From Trema orientale (lineage: Eukaryota; Streptophyta; Magnoliopsida; Rosales; Cannabaceae): a stretch of DNA of 64,000 nt. Below are positions 32,722 through 45,700 of this stretch, piece after piece; positions within the stretch are counted from its first letter, which is position 1, and each line of letters begins with the position of its first letter. The stretch is taken from the NCBI GenBank assembly GCA_002914845.1, contig JXTC01000268.1, positions 300,495 through 364,494 of the forward strand, in the 5' to 3' direction. The position numbers and the translations under genes are program-made. The notes below the pieces were generated by a model. That model was given only the letters and a program-made list of their open reading frames with translations. It made no database searches and was not told the DNA's origin.

Positions 32722-33097
32722 GACGGAGAAAGATTGAGGCGTCGCTGGCCGCAGCTCAGAGGAGCTCTTCCTCCGTTTCAGCTTTTCGGTTTGGGAATTT
32801 TGGTGTGGAGAACAAATAGGTGCATTGGGTTGATTCAGAATATGGGAACGCGTAGTAACAACTGAAGATCGCGCCACCACCGAAGGCGTCTGGTAATCGG
32901 AGATGGCCAGGCGCCGGTTGCCGGAGGAGGTGAAAAGGGTGAAGGGAAGAAGAAGACGCCTCAAGTTTGATGATAATGTCCGTTTTTGGGTTGATCTGTC
33001 TGATTGCTGAAAAAAAAAGATGATCAGGATGACCAAAAATTGAAAACGACAGTGATAAGTGTGAAGTTAAGGACCGCAGTGGACTGCAAATTTTCAT
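32722..33097 (-). other. 5'-UTR exon of the small uncharacterised gene
   Basis: GC-richer than the flanks and ending in a good donor (CCGTCC then GTAAGT). It holds two overlapping open frames of 113-114 codons. One of them could instead encode an alternative N terminus, but joining through the acceptor at 32151 meets stops before the ATG, so UTR is preferred. The downstream intron starts with a T run on this strand. Confidence 0.5.
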
Positions 33098-33190
33098 ACG
33101 ACGACTCTAAAAACAGAGACAAATTTTAAGGGACATGACCACGCTGGAAGGTGGATTAGTTTAAAGATGATAGTACGATCTCAATTATTA

Positions 33191-33490
33191 TCTCAAATTT
33201 TTTAAAACCAAAATATGTAAATACTTATAGGGCGCGTCTACAGTAGGGCGCCCCTACGTAGGGCCTTGTCTATTCACCGTAGGATGGGAATCTGTATATA
33301 AATAGATTCTCCACAGATTCCCGTTATTCCCCACAGATTCTCATCCAACGATAATTAAGGCATGACCCTACGTAAGGACGCCCCTACCGTAGCCATCCCC
33401 ATACTTATAAGGTTTTAATTGATATATTAGATCTCAAATTTTTAAAACTAAAATATGTAAGTACTTATAACGTTTTAATTGATATATTAG
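33191..33490. repeat. 59-bp tandem duplication, one copy split by a MITE
   Basis: Unit 2 (33432-33490) is TCTCAAATTTTTAAAACTAA... through GTACTTATAACGTTTTAATT to GATATATTAGA. Unit 1 is the same sequence but broken at ATACTTATA by the M1 MITE (33191-33229, then 33401-33431). Unit 2 is therefore the empty site. Confidence 0.85.
33230..33400. mobile_element. Mutator-type MITE, family M1, copy 3 (inverted)
   Basis: 171 bp, with GGGCGCGTCTACAGTAGGG at the left and GTAGCCATCCCC at the right. Flanked by a perfect 9-bp duplication ATACTTATA (33221-33229 and 33401-33409). The orientation is opposite to copies 1 and 2. Confidence 0.9.
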
Positions 33491-33585
33491 AATTTCCACG
33501 AATAAATTTAATAATATTTACCGATGAAATGGTAATAATTCATATTATGGTAAGTTGGTATTAAAAATTTGGATAAAATTTGGAT

Positions 33586-33724
33586 AGTCTATTCCAATGT
33601 TCCCATTTTAATTACAACCCATTCCACTATTTTTTTCATTCAAATGTCTCCCATTTTAATTATAACACATTCCACAATTTCTATTCAAATACACACATTC
33701 AAATAGGCAAATCAAACGGGGGCC
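33586..33724. mobile_element. Partial copy of the fold-back MITE
   Basis: TATTCCAATGTTCCCATTTT through ATTCAAATAGGCAAATCAAACGGGGGCC matches the last ~140 bases of the 8.84-9.46 kb element. Only one arm end is present. Confidence 0.7.
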
Positions 33725-34490
33725 ATAAAATCTTGTCGAATTCGACTAGATCCAGTCGAGATGTTTACTTGTTAAGAAGTTCTCAAAATTTTCTTCTTTT
33801 TGGAAAAACAAAAATATCACTAAATTAGTCCTAGTTAATAACATTTTTGCATTTGCGAAAATAATAGAAAAAGCGAACTTCTTGTATCATCCATCAATGT
33901 TCACTCAATATAAAAACAACAAAATCCAGATGAAATAGATCTAACAAAGAACAAGATCGTTTCACAGGAAGATGATTACAAATCTATGTCAAAAATGAAA
34001 ACATCAGATAAACAAGAAAAACCAAAAAGGATTTTAGCTAAACCTCTTGACGCTAAGAAAACAGCATATAATCAAGAGAATGAAAAATTGATGAAAGAGG
34101 TTGATTGATGAGTCCAAATGACAAAATCGTGGAGAGTGTTAGATTAGGGAAAATTAGACTTCCCATCTTTTAAAGACCTTATTAGTGTGAACAAGAGGAG
34201 CCAAAGAGAGGGGGGGAAAAAAAAAGAAAAAAAAAATGATGGAGCAAATAAAAAAGGGCCATAAAATCTCATTGCTCTCTAAGGAGCTGTATTAGTTGTT
34301 ACTATATATGGTACAAATAGATTCACAAATACTCCAACACAACTATGCACGTTGCTTAGAAAACAATTAATGAGACGCTGTGAATTTCAGATTCTCAAAG
34401 AACATACACTTTTATTAAAACAGGAACATAGATCGTGAAATAATGAATATAAACTACTAAACTTCGAAGGCTAAATTAGCAGATGAAGTC
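33725..34490. other. 3' flank of callose synthase gene
   Basis: The 100-300 bases next to 34491 are probably 3'-UTR. An A-rich purine run lies at 34190-34245. No other gene. Confidence 0.35.
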
Positions 34491-36745
34491 TCATCTTTTC
34501 TTGCTTGGAAAAATCTTTGAAACCTGAAGGCCTCTACTAAATGCCTCGTAGAAGAGCAAGTGCATTTGAAGCTCTGACACAAATGGGAGCCATGACAAAA
34601 CGGCAATGGGAGTCAAAATTACGAGTCCCATTATGTAATCATATGCTTTTGCTAGCTTAGTTATCGATTCCCAAAGTCCGAACCTTTTGGTTAGTAACCT
34701 GCAAGCTTGGCCAATCTATACAGTCACAAGAGAAAGTCGTTGGTTTAGTACATGCAATCCATAATCAGCATACTGTTCATTAGAGCTTGAAAGTTCAAAA
34801 ATGAATCTGGTTTTGAAGCCTATTTGCATCGAGTTAAAGAAAATAGAATGAACTTCGGTAATTAGCAATTGTCTTATGAAAAGAGAGAGGATTTCAAGTT
34901 CTTGTAAACACTTTCTAAGAAAAGGGCACATTCCAAAATTTATAAAGAAGTTTCAAAACTATACGAAACGAACAAGTATTAGCGGTTCCAACTTACAAGA
35001 AGTATGGCCCATCCTGTGGGCAAGAAGGCAAGGATGGCAGCAAACAAATCTGATATGGTCAGGCCATATACTACGAATAAGACAGTCATGGCTAACAGAA
35101 AGCCGAGAAACAAAATTGTTTCGAGAAATCCGAACATTCGCTGGAACACAGATACCGTCTGAGACAAACATGGTAACAATATTAATTAGTAGAAACAAAC
35201 CCAATACATTTGCATGTATGAATAGTTGTTATGTCCTCTGGACTAGTAAAAGCATAATAAATGTATAGGAAGTGACACAAAGAACGCAAGCCTAAGCCCT
35301 TTTAAAGGCACTAAAACAAATTTTACTCACTAGCTAGCTAAAGTAATTAGTGTAAATAAGCATTTTTGAAAGATGGTACCTTCAAGGAAAGAATAGCAGT
35401 TATGGCAAATGCCCAAGAAAGTCCATAAACCTGTCAAGAAAAGAAAAAACTTTGATTTGAAGCTTCTAAAATGGTGCTCCTAAACAGACATAAATGAAAG
35501 ACAAAAGAAGAGTAGACACATCATTGAAATGAAGTAATACCATCAAACTCTTGCTGTGATAAGCTATATCAAGGTGGTATACAATTCCATATTGGTAGAA
35601 AAAAAAACGAGATGCAAGCAAAATCTCAAGCACTTTCCCTCGAGTACTCGTGAATTTGAGGTGTTCCTGTTCTCCATCCCACCATGATTCCCAACTTTTC
35701 TCAGGTAACATCCCAATATGACTAGCGGTTTCCATCCAACTCTCCCAATCCGCCCAATCATCCATGACTTTGTGCCAGTCCAAACCAGATGGATTGAAAA
35801 CAAAAGGAGCAAACAACCAGCAAGCAACTAGAAACCACATTGAGAAACTGCTGATGAGAAAAAAGAGACGATTTGAACCACGATAAGAATTACCGTATAT
35901 TTCACACACAAGCAATAAGATGAACAGCTCCAATGCTTTCACGAAGTGGCTGCGTGAGTAGAGCCTGTAATGTTCAGCAAACCTCGCTCGGAAAGGAACA
36001 AAGCCACGACCAATAGCTCTGTATTTAAAACCTCCATGCAAGAGTGTTCTTCCATAATAATGTACTCTCGTTCCGAGTTGGAATGTGAAGAACACAGAGG
36101 CTAGTTGCAGATGCATGACAATGAAGTCAAACAACGCCCTTTGAAAACTTTTCTCCAGGGCGATTTCCATGGCCATTGGAACCATAAAAAACAAGCCCAT
36201 TTGGATGACAGACTGGGCAACTAAAGTCTCTTCTAGAGCCTTGTTTTGATGTACAACTGGGTTCTTCAAGATCTGTCTTTCCACTCCACTCATAACCATG
36301 TATAGTCTTCCGTATAAGATAACGTATACACTCAGCACAGCTACCTGAGACACCACAATAATATATTGCTTTTCTATGGAAGCCTGTTTGCTTACCATGA
36401 ATGAGAAATAGAATACTGAAAGAGTGTTTTGTTCTTCTTCTAAATGAAGTGTTTACTAGCAAAATAATTCTGAAAGAGATTTTTTGTGTTCTGCATGAAT
36501 AGGAAAAACTAATTTTTGAAAGTAACTCAGCCCTCACGCATATTAGTACTGAATAATTTTGCTTCATTTTCCAATAGATGATTAAAGACCAGAAATGAAA
36601 TTCGGTTGATTTCAAATCTAGTTTGTACAATATTAGTGAATACGAACAACAAGGAAAATCAAGCATTCTGCTCTTGTACCTAATCTTTCCTATTCAGGAC
36701 CTTTCCATTGAAAATGTAATACACCAATTAATATAAACATATAGA

Positions 36746-36781
<36 letters not shown>

Positions 36782-39700
36782 TTATAGAAGTTTTGCTAAC
36801 ATACCATACTACTCATGTAGTAACCGACAGTGGAGAAGTAGAAGGAGAGCATTCTGTAGAAGTCAAAGTGACGTCCAAGACGATACACATCACGGCTTAG
36901 TGTTTGCTCTGCATTACCACTTGCAAGTTTAGCCTCAAACAGTGATATCTGATCGAAACTAGCATCACGCCCCTTGCCCACTTGAGCATACTCATGTTGT
37001 GTTGTTAAACCTCCACGAAGAGTTGAATTGAACCCTGTAGATTTATGAAATTAGTAACATATTGACATCTTTGAGTCAAAATTTAGAATCTCTTCAGGTA
37101 TTATGTTTACTATCAAGGAATTCAGGGATTTCCTTCTTTCATGATCTTTAAGAACTGATAAAAGTGTTTTTTTTTTTTTTTTTTTTTTTTAAAAGCATGT
37201 TCTCTTTCTCTTCATTTCGTTGAGGTGGAATGCTTGTCTTCGTCATCCTTGCTTATTCTTTGTGTTCTTTTTTTCAATAATATCAGGTTTCTTACCTGAA
37301 AAAAGAAAAAGAGGTACTATATATTGGTGAACCAAAAATACCTGCAAATATTTGTTCATTGATATTAATTGTTCTTGAGGCCTTGCTTATGCCACCCCTT
37401 GTTGTGTGAAAGATTTTATCAAATATATCAGAGTGGCCGTAATGGAAACGCACCCTGTAGAGTAAGAAAGGCGAGGCATTATTCCGGTAATCATACAAAC
37501 ACAAAGCCATAATTTTATGCTTGGCGAAAACTCGTATTCCTTGACATCTGAACTTCAAGCAATAATTGATACACTAAATTGTTTGGATTTAGATAGTATA
37601 ATTGAAAAATTGATAGTCAATAACATCAAAGAAGAATTGCATTATGTTGCAGTACAAATTATTAGAATTTCATCGGTTGATCGAGACTAAAGACAACCGG
37701 AATTGATTAAAGTGATTGTTTTTCAGTATGAGAAATAAAAATTTGACTGTTGTTTACTTATTTGTTCTCTCTTCTTTCTGTAACATATTTATATTTTAAG
37801 AATCTGCTTGTTGTATCGAACCAAGATACACAAATTAGATCCTAGGCCTGGAGAAAGAATGATGGGTGAACTACAGAACACGTAATTGCAATATATGCCA
37901 TGTTTTGTGTCCCTTTCCTAGTTATTGTCTTGTTGTTATTTAAAGGAAATGAAATAACTTCAACAACAAACTTGTATGGATTACAAAGTTCCGGTGAGAA
38001 AATAAGATACAGGCCTAAATACTATCAATCAGAAAAATCAGTACTGTTCAAAGGATCAAGTCAAATTAAAAACTGTAAGACTTGCCTTAGGGGATCTGCT
38101 AGTGTTCGTTGTCCAATAGCTCGAAAACTAGTCTCCTGATTGGACATGAAGCGAGAAAGTGATGAAACACTGCAAAACAAGAGATAAAAAATTCATTACG
38201 ATGATTTATCTTCAAACTATTCTTCAGAGCTATACGGAAATATACTGTACCTTGCAGTGTAGATATGCTCCCTCAGACCCAATATTGTTGGCTTTTGCCG
38301 CCCGCGACGAGGCTTTAGGAATTCCTCCAATACATTCCTCATTTTGTAAGCTTCTTCAAAGTAATTTTCCTGGTAAAGTAAAAGGAAAAAAAGAAAGAAA
38401 AGAGACAGAAAAAGAGCAGAGAACATTGAAATCATATTGTAAGTTATGTTGATCGGAAAAGCCCACCCCTTTGATCTTAATTTCTTACGTGTAAATCTTC
38501 AAAGGAGAGGGATAAAAGTTACCTGATTCATGTCTATTGTCTGCAAGGCCTCTCCACGAGTAAAAACAATAGCATGATTCAGGTTTTCGGATTTTCCTTC
38601 ACCAATTTCTGATGGATTTCCCGGTAGCTTAATGCGATATATTTCCTAGCAGTGTATGAAGTTTCCACGTAAATATAAGGTATCGAAGGTTGATAAAGAG
38701 CAACTGGATATAGAATTAAGTAGAGGTTCTTAATTTATATTTACTTACATNAAAAAAAAACTACTACTAGGAGGAGGCTATGAAAATGTAAACATGCATG
38801 GATGACCTATAGAATGACTGATATGAACAAATAGTACTACTAAAGAGTGCTACAAGTATAGAGAAAACTAGAGAGAAAATAAGTTCACAGCATAAATTAG
38901 ATTTTTCTATACCTCATCTAAACTGTCCCTTCCCTTTACCAGAACAGAGTAATAAACCTCTTGGTTTCTTCCATTCACTAACTCTAGTGTTGTATCTATG
39001 TAAGCAATACGCAGAGACGGATAACTGTACGCCATTTACATTGTTAAATGGGATCAGATATTAACGGAACCAACATATAGTTGTTACTTATTTGTATTGT
39101 ATAATCGACTCACGTTCGCATCAGCTTTTGAATACTGCTGAAACAACTATGGTCACGATCTATTTTAGATTTCTTCATATGACCATAGACCTGACAAGAG
39201 ACAACATAAGTAAACTTCAAATCTAACAAAACTTGTGCATGATAATTAAAGTCCTCCCGATCATTTTCGCTGAACTTCGAGTAGCCACCTGAATTAGCTG
39301 CAAAAGAAATAATAATAGATTATCGAATAAATATGTCTCTTACATAATTAAACCATTCCACCTCAAAAGACTAGCCTGTTGAAGGGGAAGAAGATTTAAT
39401 TACTTCATTGAAGGTAATTAGTTACTTTTTGCACGTGTCGTGAATCAAACTTAGGACGTGATAGCCTGCTTTGATACCTATTGGAATCCTCTAGCAATAT
39501 GGTTTAAGTAACAGGCCATGATTTACGTATTGATTTGAGTACAATCATGTACTGTATTTTAATTTAAGTAATTGAACCTTCTTCCCCTTAATATTTGTGT
39601 AAGTACAATCTTCGGTGATAAAAAAGAATCATACTATGGACGTGCTTATCTGGAATTGAAAGATGGATATGAAAGATAACATTTGTTACAGAATACCACT

Positions 39701-42700
39701 AACCACTATCATCTCCCGCAAAATCGAGGAAATCAAGGAAACATTGAAGCTCCAAAGCCTGCCTATAGTACATCATTCCTCTCACTGACAGAAAATTAGT
39801 TATGCTTTTAACAAATGATCTGTAAGTGATGCTAGTGTTAATGAGAGTTCAGATCACACAATTACCCGGACCTGTTCTATAAAGTGTCTGGCCCCTGTAA
39901 GATACCCACTGACGAATACCCTCTGACATGTCCTCCTTAGAATATCCAAGTTTGGGATCACTCATCCTATCAACAAAATTTCTCCATTCATCTATATAAA
40001 ACAACAAAGGGTCAAAATAAGTTACTTATTCCTGGTATCAAAAAGAATCATGCAACATGCAACAAAACTAAACCTCACCAGGATATAGTTTTTGAAGATG
40101 GAAAAGAACTGATATCCCATCCTCATTTTCCATGTTAAGTTCTTCTTCAGTATAAAGGACATCTTCTCGGTAGTATGGAGTCAAAACACTAATTTGGATA
40201 CGAGAAAAGAGATTTAATGGCAGGGTAGAAAGAACAAAATTATCAATCCATCACTTGACTATAAGGCACATATATGGGTTATTAGCACGAAGAATATTGC
40301 TAGATGCACCCTCTTAGCTGGTCTCACTACTCAAACGCAGATTACACTTTCTTTTGTTATATTATTAAAGTGTTAAGCTAAATAATGAAAGTTTCAAACA
40401 GTGAGATATGACAATATAAAATAGGGTGAGAAATTAAGATAATGCATTTAGCACTGCTCACGACACATTTCCCCTCTAAACTCCTCCTAGATTGACATTG
40501 AACAATATCATCCCTTAAAAAATTGCAATAAGATTCGTAATTTCCTTTATAAATTGCAATCATATCCCTAAATTCACAAAACATTTCGCAATAAATAACC
40601 CCAAATTGTTAAATGACGTTCAAATTGGTCACAATCTTAGTAACTTAGTTATGTGGAGGCCTTTTCTTAAGAACACGCAGTATATATTTTCCCAATGGCT
40701 TATTGGAAGGAGTATAGAGAGAGAGCGAGAGATTTTTGAGGCGTATATGTTTAAACTGAAGACTTAAATTAGTTCCTAAACAAGATTATTTTAGATTTTA
40801 CTCAAATTAATAATACTTGAACCTAAATCTAATTAAAACCAACCATTTTAAAAAATATATTTAATCCCATTTAAGGGGAAAATTGTTTTAAAATTTAAAA
40901 TTTGAGATAATGGAGTAAATAATTAAAATTAACTCTAAATTAAATAAATTAAATGAGTTAAAATTTATCAAATATAAATTATAACGAAAATATTTATTTA
41001 AAAGCAACTAAAAAAAAAAAAGATTGGTTGGCAATCCCTCTATGTGTGTGCTCATATCATAATGGTGCTAGGAAATTATATTTTGTAATAATTGTGCGCC
41101 ACATATTTTTAACCATTGTATTAGGCCATGTTGTTTCTAAGTGGACCCAGTTAAGTGATTTATTTGGGTTGGGTCAGAATATCCATTGGTTATGGATACC
41201 AAATGCGAATACCCAGTTAGTCTACTCAGTTGGGTTTGATGGATATCCAACAGAATAGTACATATAGTTAATTTTAGGGTTATGGGCCCCACGCCTAAAA
41301 TAATTTACATACGCTTTTCTCTATAAGCCACCATCACTTACAGAGAACTCCATCAGAGTGTACTTCAGACTTTAGGTTGTGGAAAATCTAACCGTTAGGC
41401 TCTTAGTCCATCTCTTACGCTTCCGCTTTCATATTAAACATCCAGTCTTTATTCACTAAAGTAATGGACTCAGGTATACTCAATAATTCCTAACTTATCT
41501 GTTTAGCATGAATGATCTAGGATTGTTCTTAGTTTAATTGCAATCTTATAATATTTAACAAGTAGTATTAGAGCAGAATTTCATATTAAATTGATTAGGT
41601 TAATCATGCATGTTGTAGTTTTCATAATTTATTATTTGGTTTTCTAGGGTTTAGATTATACATATATGATATGTGATTTTACATGATTTATTAAGTTTTA
41701 TGATATTATGAGGGTTAGGTTTTGGCTTTGGTCTTTTATGTTTGATATTTAGGGCCTAAAACATTATTTTCGAGATTATTTTAATGTTTTAAGCCAATAA
41801 AACGAATTTGAAATTTTTCTTATTGTACTGCGAATCACAGATCAGTAGATCGGTGTTGGGTTTTCAGTTTACCAGTATTGCGAAGTGGAGATGTCAATTT
41901 TGACCTAATTTTAGTTTTTTTTTTCAAGGTTGTTTTTTGGATATGACTTAAATTATGGAGTTCTGACATATATTCGACCTATTAAAATTTAAAACGACCC
42001 TATGCTTTATCCGTTGAAAACCCTATTTGGTTTAGGACTGGTTGATGAAGTATTTAGTCAATTTCAAGATGATCGAATCTGACAATTTCGCCGCTGTCAA
42101 ATTCGGTCGACCAATAGTTGATAGGCGGTCGACCCAAAGTCATTCGAAATCCACAATTTGGTCTCTGTGGCTTTTGGTCGACTGAAACTATAGACCCAAA
42201 TCAACATATAAGCAGTCACTCGGCTCTACCAGGCAGTCGACTGATTCCAATAACAAAGAAAATTTCAGTTATTTTGGGCATTTGTTCAATTTTCTTTGCA
42301 CAGTTTGTATTGTATATTAGACTAAATACAATAAAGCAATACGTTGCTAAAGTAACCTCTATTCTATAGTTTTGTTTATTCTAACATATAAAGATATTGT
42401 TGGTTTGTTATCAATGTAGATAATTATCAACCCAAAGGAAAGTGATTACTTAGCATGACAATAAACACATATGTGATAATGAATATATAATAATTGTTTG
42501 GTTTTTATGTGGACAATAAATTGGCCTAAAGGAAGGTTTTTTGTCTAATAAGATTTACTATCAATATTTGATTATTACACCTGAGAGTACCACTTGAAAA
42601 TTAATAAGTCGGCCCAAAGGAAGGCTTGTTAATGTGGTACTGGGTATCTTATAATAGTAGTGCATTTTTATGTGATCATGTGATTAATGTCATGTTTGCA

Positions 42701-45700
42701 TATTTAGTGTTAAAATTTTATGCTTATATAAGACACTTAAGGATATGATAAGAAGTATGATTAGTCATTCTATCTTACTAGAATCACTATGAGGAGATGC
42801 ACTCGAGACTGCAGTATACATTTTAAATAGAGTAGCAAGAAAAGCAGTAGCTAAAACTCCTTATGAATTCTGGACTGGGTGAAAACCTAATATTAGTTAT
42901 TTGTACATATGGGGTTGTTTAGCTGAGGTAATGCCTTACAGGCTGAATGAAAAAAAATTGGACTAAAAAATTGTTAGCTGTTATTTTATGGGGTATTCTG
43001 AAGGGTCAAAATGATATAAATTTTACGATCCCACAGTAAAGGCCTTCTTCGAGACGAGAAATGCGAGATTTCTTGAGAATATTGAGTTTGGGATGGAAGA
43101 TAGCATTAGAGACATTGTCTTTAAAAAAGAATTCGTTCCTCTTCCTTTGGTTGCTATTAATAATGGTCAGAACACTCATGATCATATTTTTGACAATATC
43201 ATTATTTAAGATGCCATTATTCTAGTACAAGACAATGTTGTGCTTCCTATCCCAGATGAGATAAACGTTATTATAAAACAAACTCAACAACCTCAAGAAC
43301 AAGTGCAAATGCCTTTAAGGAGGCCCATTAGATAAAGGAGAAGTATGATTTTAGATGATTATATCGTATATTTCCAAGAACATGAGTTTGATATCAGGAT
43401 AGTGGATGATGATCTAATCAACTTCTCTTAAGTCAAGCAAAGATCTAATTCTCAAAAGTGGATCGATGCCATGAATGAGGAGATGAAGTCTATGAGAGAC
43501 AATGACGTTTGGGATCTCATCAAATTGCCTGAAGGAATAAAGCCTATTGGTTGCAAATGGATATTTAAGATAAAACAAAATTCGATAGGTAATATTAAGA
43601 GATATAAAGCTCATCTTATCGCTAAAGGCTACTATACTCAGAAGGAATGTATTGACTTTAAAGAGACATTCTCTTCAATTACTTCGAATGACTCGTTTAG
43701 AGTAATTGTGGCATTTTTTGAGTCATTTTAATCTTGAACTACATTATATGGATATTAAGAATGTGCTTCCCAATGGACATATTGATGAGACGATTTATAT
43801 GGTGCAACAGAAAAGTATCAGGAGATCCAAAGTCTATAGTTTATAAACTCAAGAAGTCTATCTATGGTCTTAAGCAGGCTTCCGATCAATAATATCACAA
43901 ATTTCATGAGGTGATCACCTCGTTTAGTTTTGAGGTAAATCTCGTTGATGACTATGTATATCATAAGTTCAGTGGGAGTAAATTTATTGTCCTAGTACTT
44001 TATATTGACGATATACTACTGACAAGTAATGATATAGGCATACTGCACGACATCAAGAAATTTCTCGCCAAGAATTTTGAAATAAAAGATCTTGGAGTTG
44101 ACTCTTTTATATCAGTTATATGGATAGACCTAGATCACTCTCCAGGTATCCTTAGGTTGTCACAAAACAGTTGTATCGAGAGTTTGCTCATAGGTTTGGT
44201 ATAAAAAGATGTGCACCAACAGATACTCCAATGTCCAAAGGAGATAAATTTAGTCTCAATCAAAGCCCCAAAAATAATGCTAATAAAAAAGCTATGCAAT
44301 ATTTTTCTTATGCTTTGGCTGTAGGAAGTCTGATGTATGCTCAAGTGCATTCATAGTTGGTATGTTGAGCAGTTACATGAGTAATCCTATAATAGATCAC
44401 TAGAAGGTAACAAAGAGGGTTATGAGGTACTTACAGAGAATGAAAGATTACGTGCTCACTTATCAGAGATCGGATAATTTGGAGATCATTAGATATTTTG
44501 ATTCTGATTTTGCACGATCCCTAGATAGTAAAATATTCACATCTTGCTGTATCTATCTATTAGCTAGAGGAGCTATTTCCTAGAAGAATGCTAAGTAGAC
44601 ACTCATAGCTACTTCAAATATAGAGGCTGAATTCATCGCTTGCTATGAGGCATCAAATCGAGGGATATGGCTGCGAAAACTTTGTCATCGAGCTGCATGT
44701 CATAAATGGCATTAAAAGGCCATTAAAGCTTTATTGTGACAATAACTCGGCAATACTGTATTCCAACAGCAACAAGAGCTCTTCAAAGTCAAGGCATATT
44801 GACTTCAAGTTCCTAGCTGTAAGAGAGAGAGTTTAGAGTCGACTAGTATTGATAGAGCATATTGGTACAAACTCTATAATAGTGAATCCACTCACTAAGG
44901 GTTTACCACCCGAAGTATTTCACAAGCACACTGCTCATATGGGTGTTGTATGTTTGGATAGTATGTAGTTTTAGTACGAGTTTTTAGTTTATATTAGATG
45001 CTTGATATTGAAACTTATTTATATTTGTTTACTATAATACTTTGGTTGACGAATTTTCATTGTAGACTTTGATTATATATATTATATAGTGTTTTTCATA
45101 TTTATTGCTTTCTTATTATGGTTTAACATTAAGGTTTACGGTAATATATTAAAGAGAAAGAACTAAAGTCGATCTCACTACAGTTTCAGGAAGGCTAGTT
45201 AGAAATAGGCATGTTAAATTACATTGCGTATAATTTTCATGTCATATTCTATACTCGAATTGTGTCATTTAGGTATATTAGTATAATGATCATTAAGGGT
45301 CGTAGTTGTCATTCTAATAAATGCAACGATGAGCGTTTTGGTTTCGTGCTAGTATATTTGATAGACAGGATTGTAACTTTTGGGGATATTCAGGAATAAT
45401 ATGGTATTTTCATGGCTATACTTCAGTTTTGCAATACAATTGTATTTGGTATATATGTGACCCAAATGGGAGATTGTTAAGAAATTATATTTCCTAATAA
45501 TTGTAGACTATATATTTTTAACAATTGTATTGGGCCATATTATTTCTACGTGGATCCAGTTAAGTGATTTATTTGGGTTGGATAAAAATATCTATTAGGT
45601 ATGGATACCTGGTTAGTTTACTCAGTTGGATTTAATAGATACCCAACAGAGTAGTACATATAGTTAATTTTAGAGTAATGGTCCCCATGCCTAAAATAAT

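Noticed and set aside
32756-33097. 113-codon frame as a possible organelle-targeting N terminus
   Set aside because: Cannot be joined in frame to the downstream exon through the visible splice sites without stops; treated as 5'-UTR.
41065-41069. GTGCT as target duplication of the intronic copia element
   Set aside because: GTGCT follows the right LTR, but on the left it overlaps the aligned LTR start; probably coincidence.
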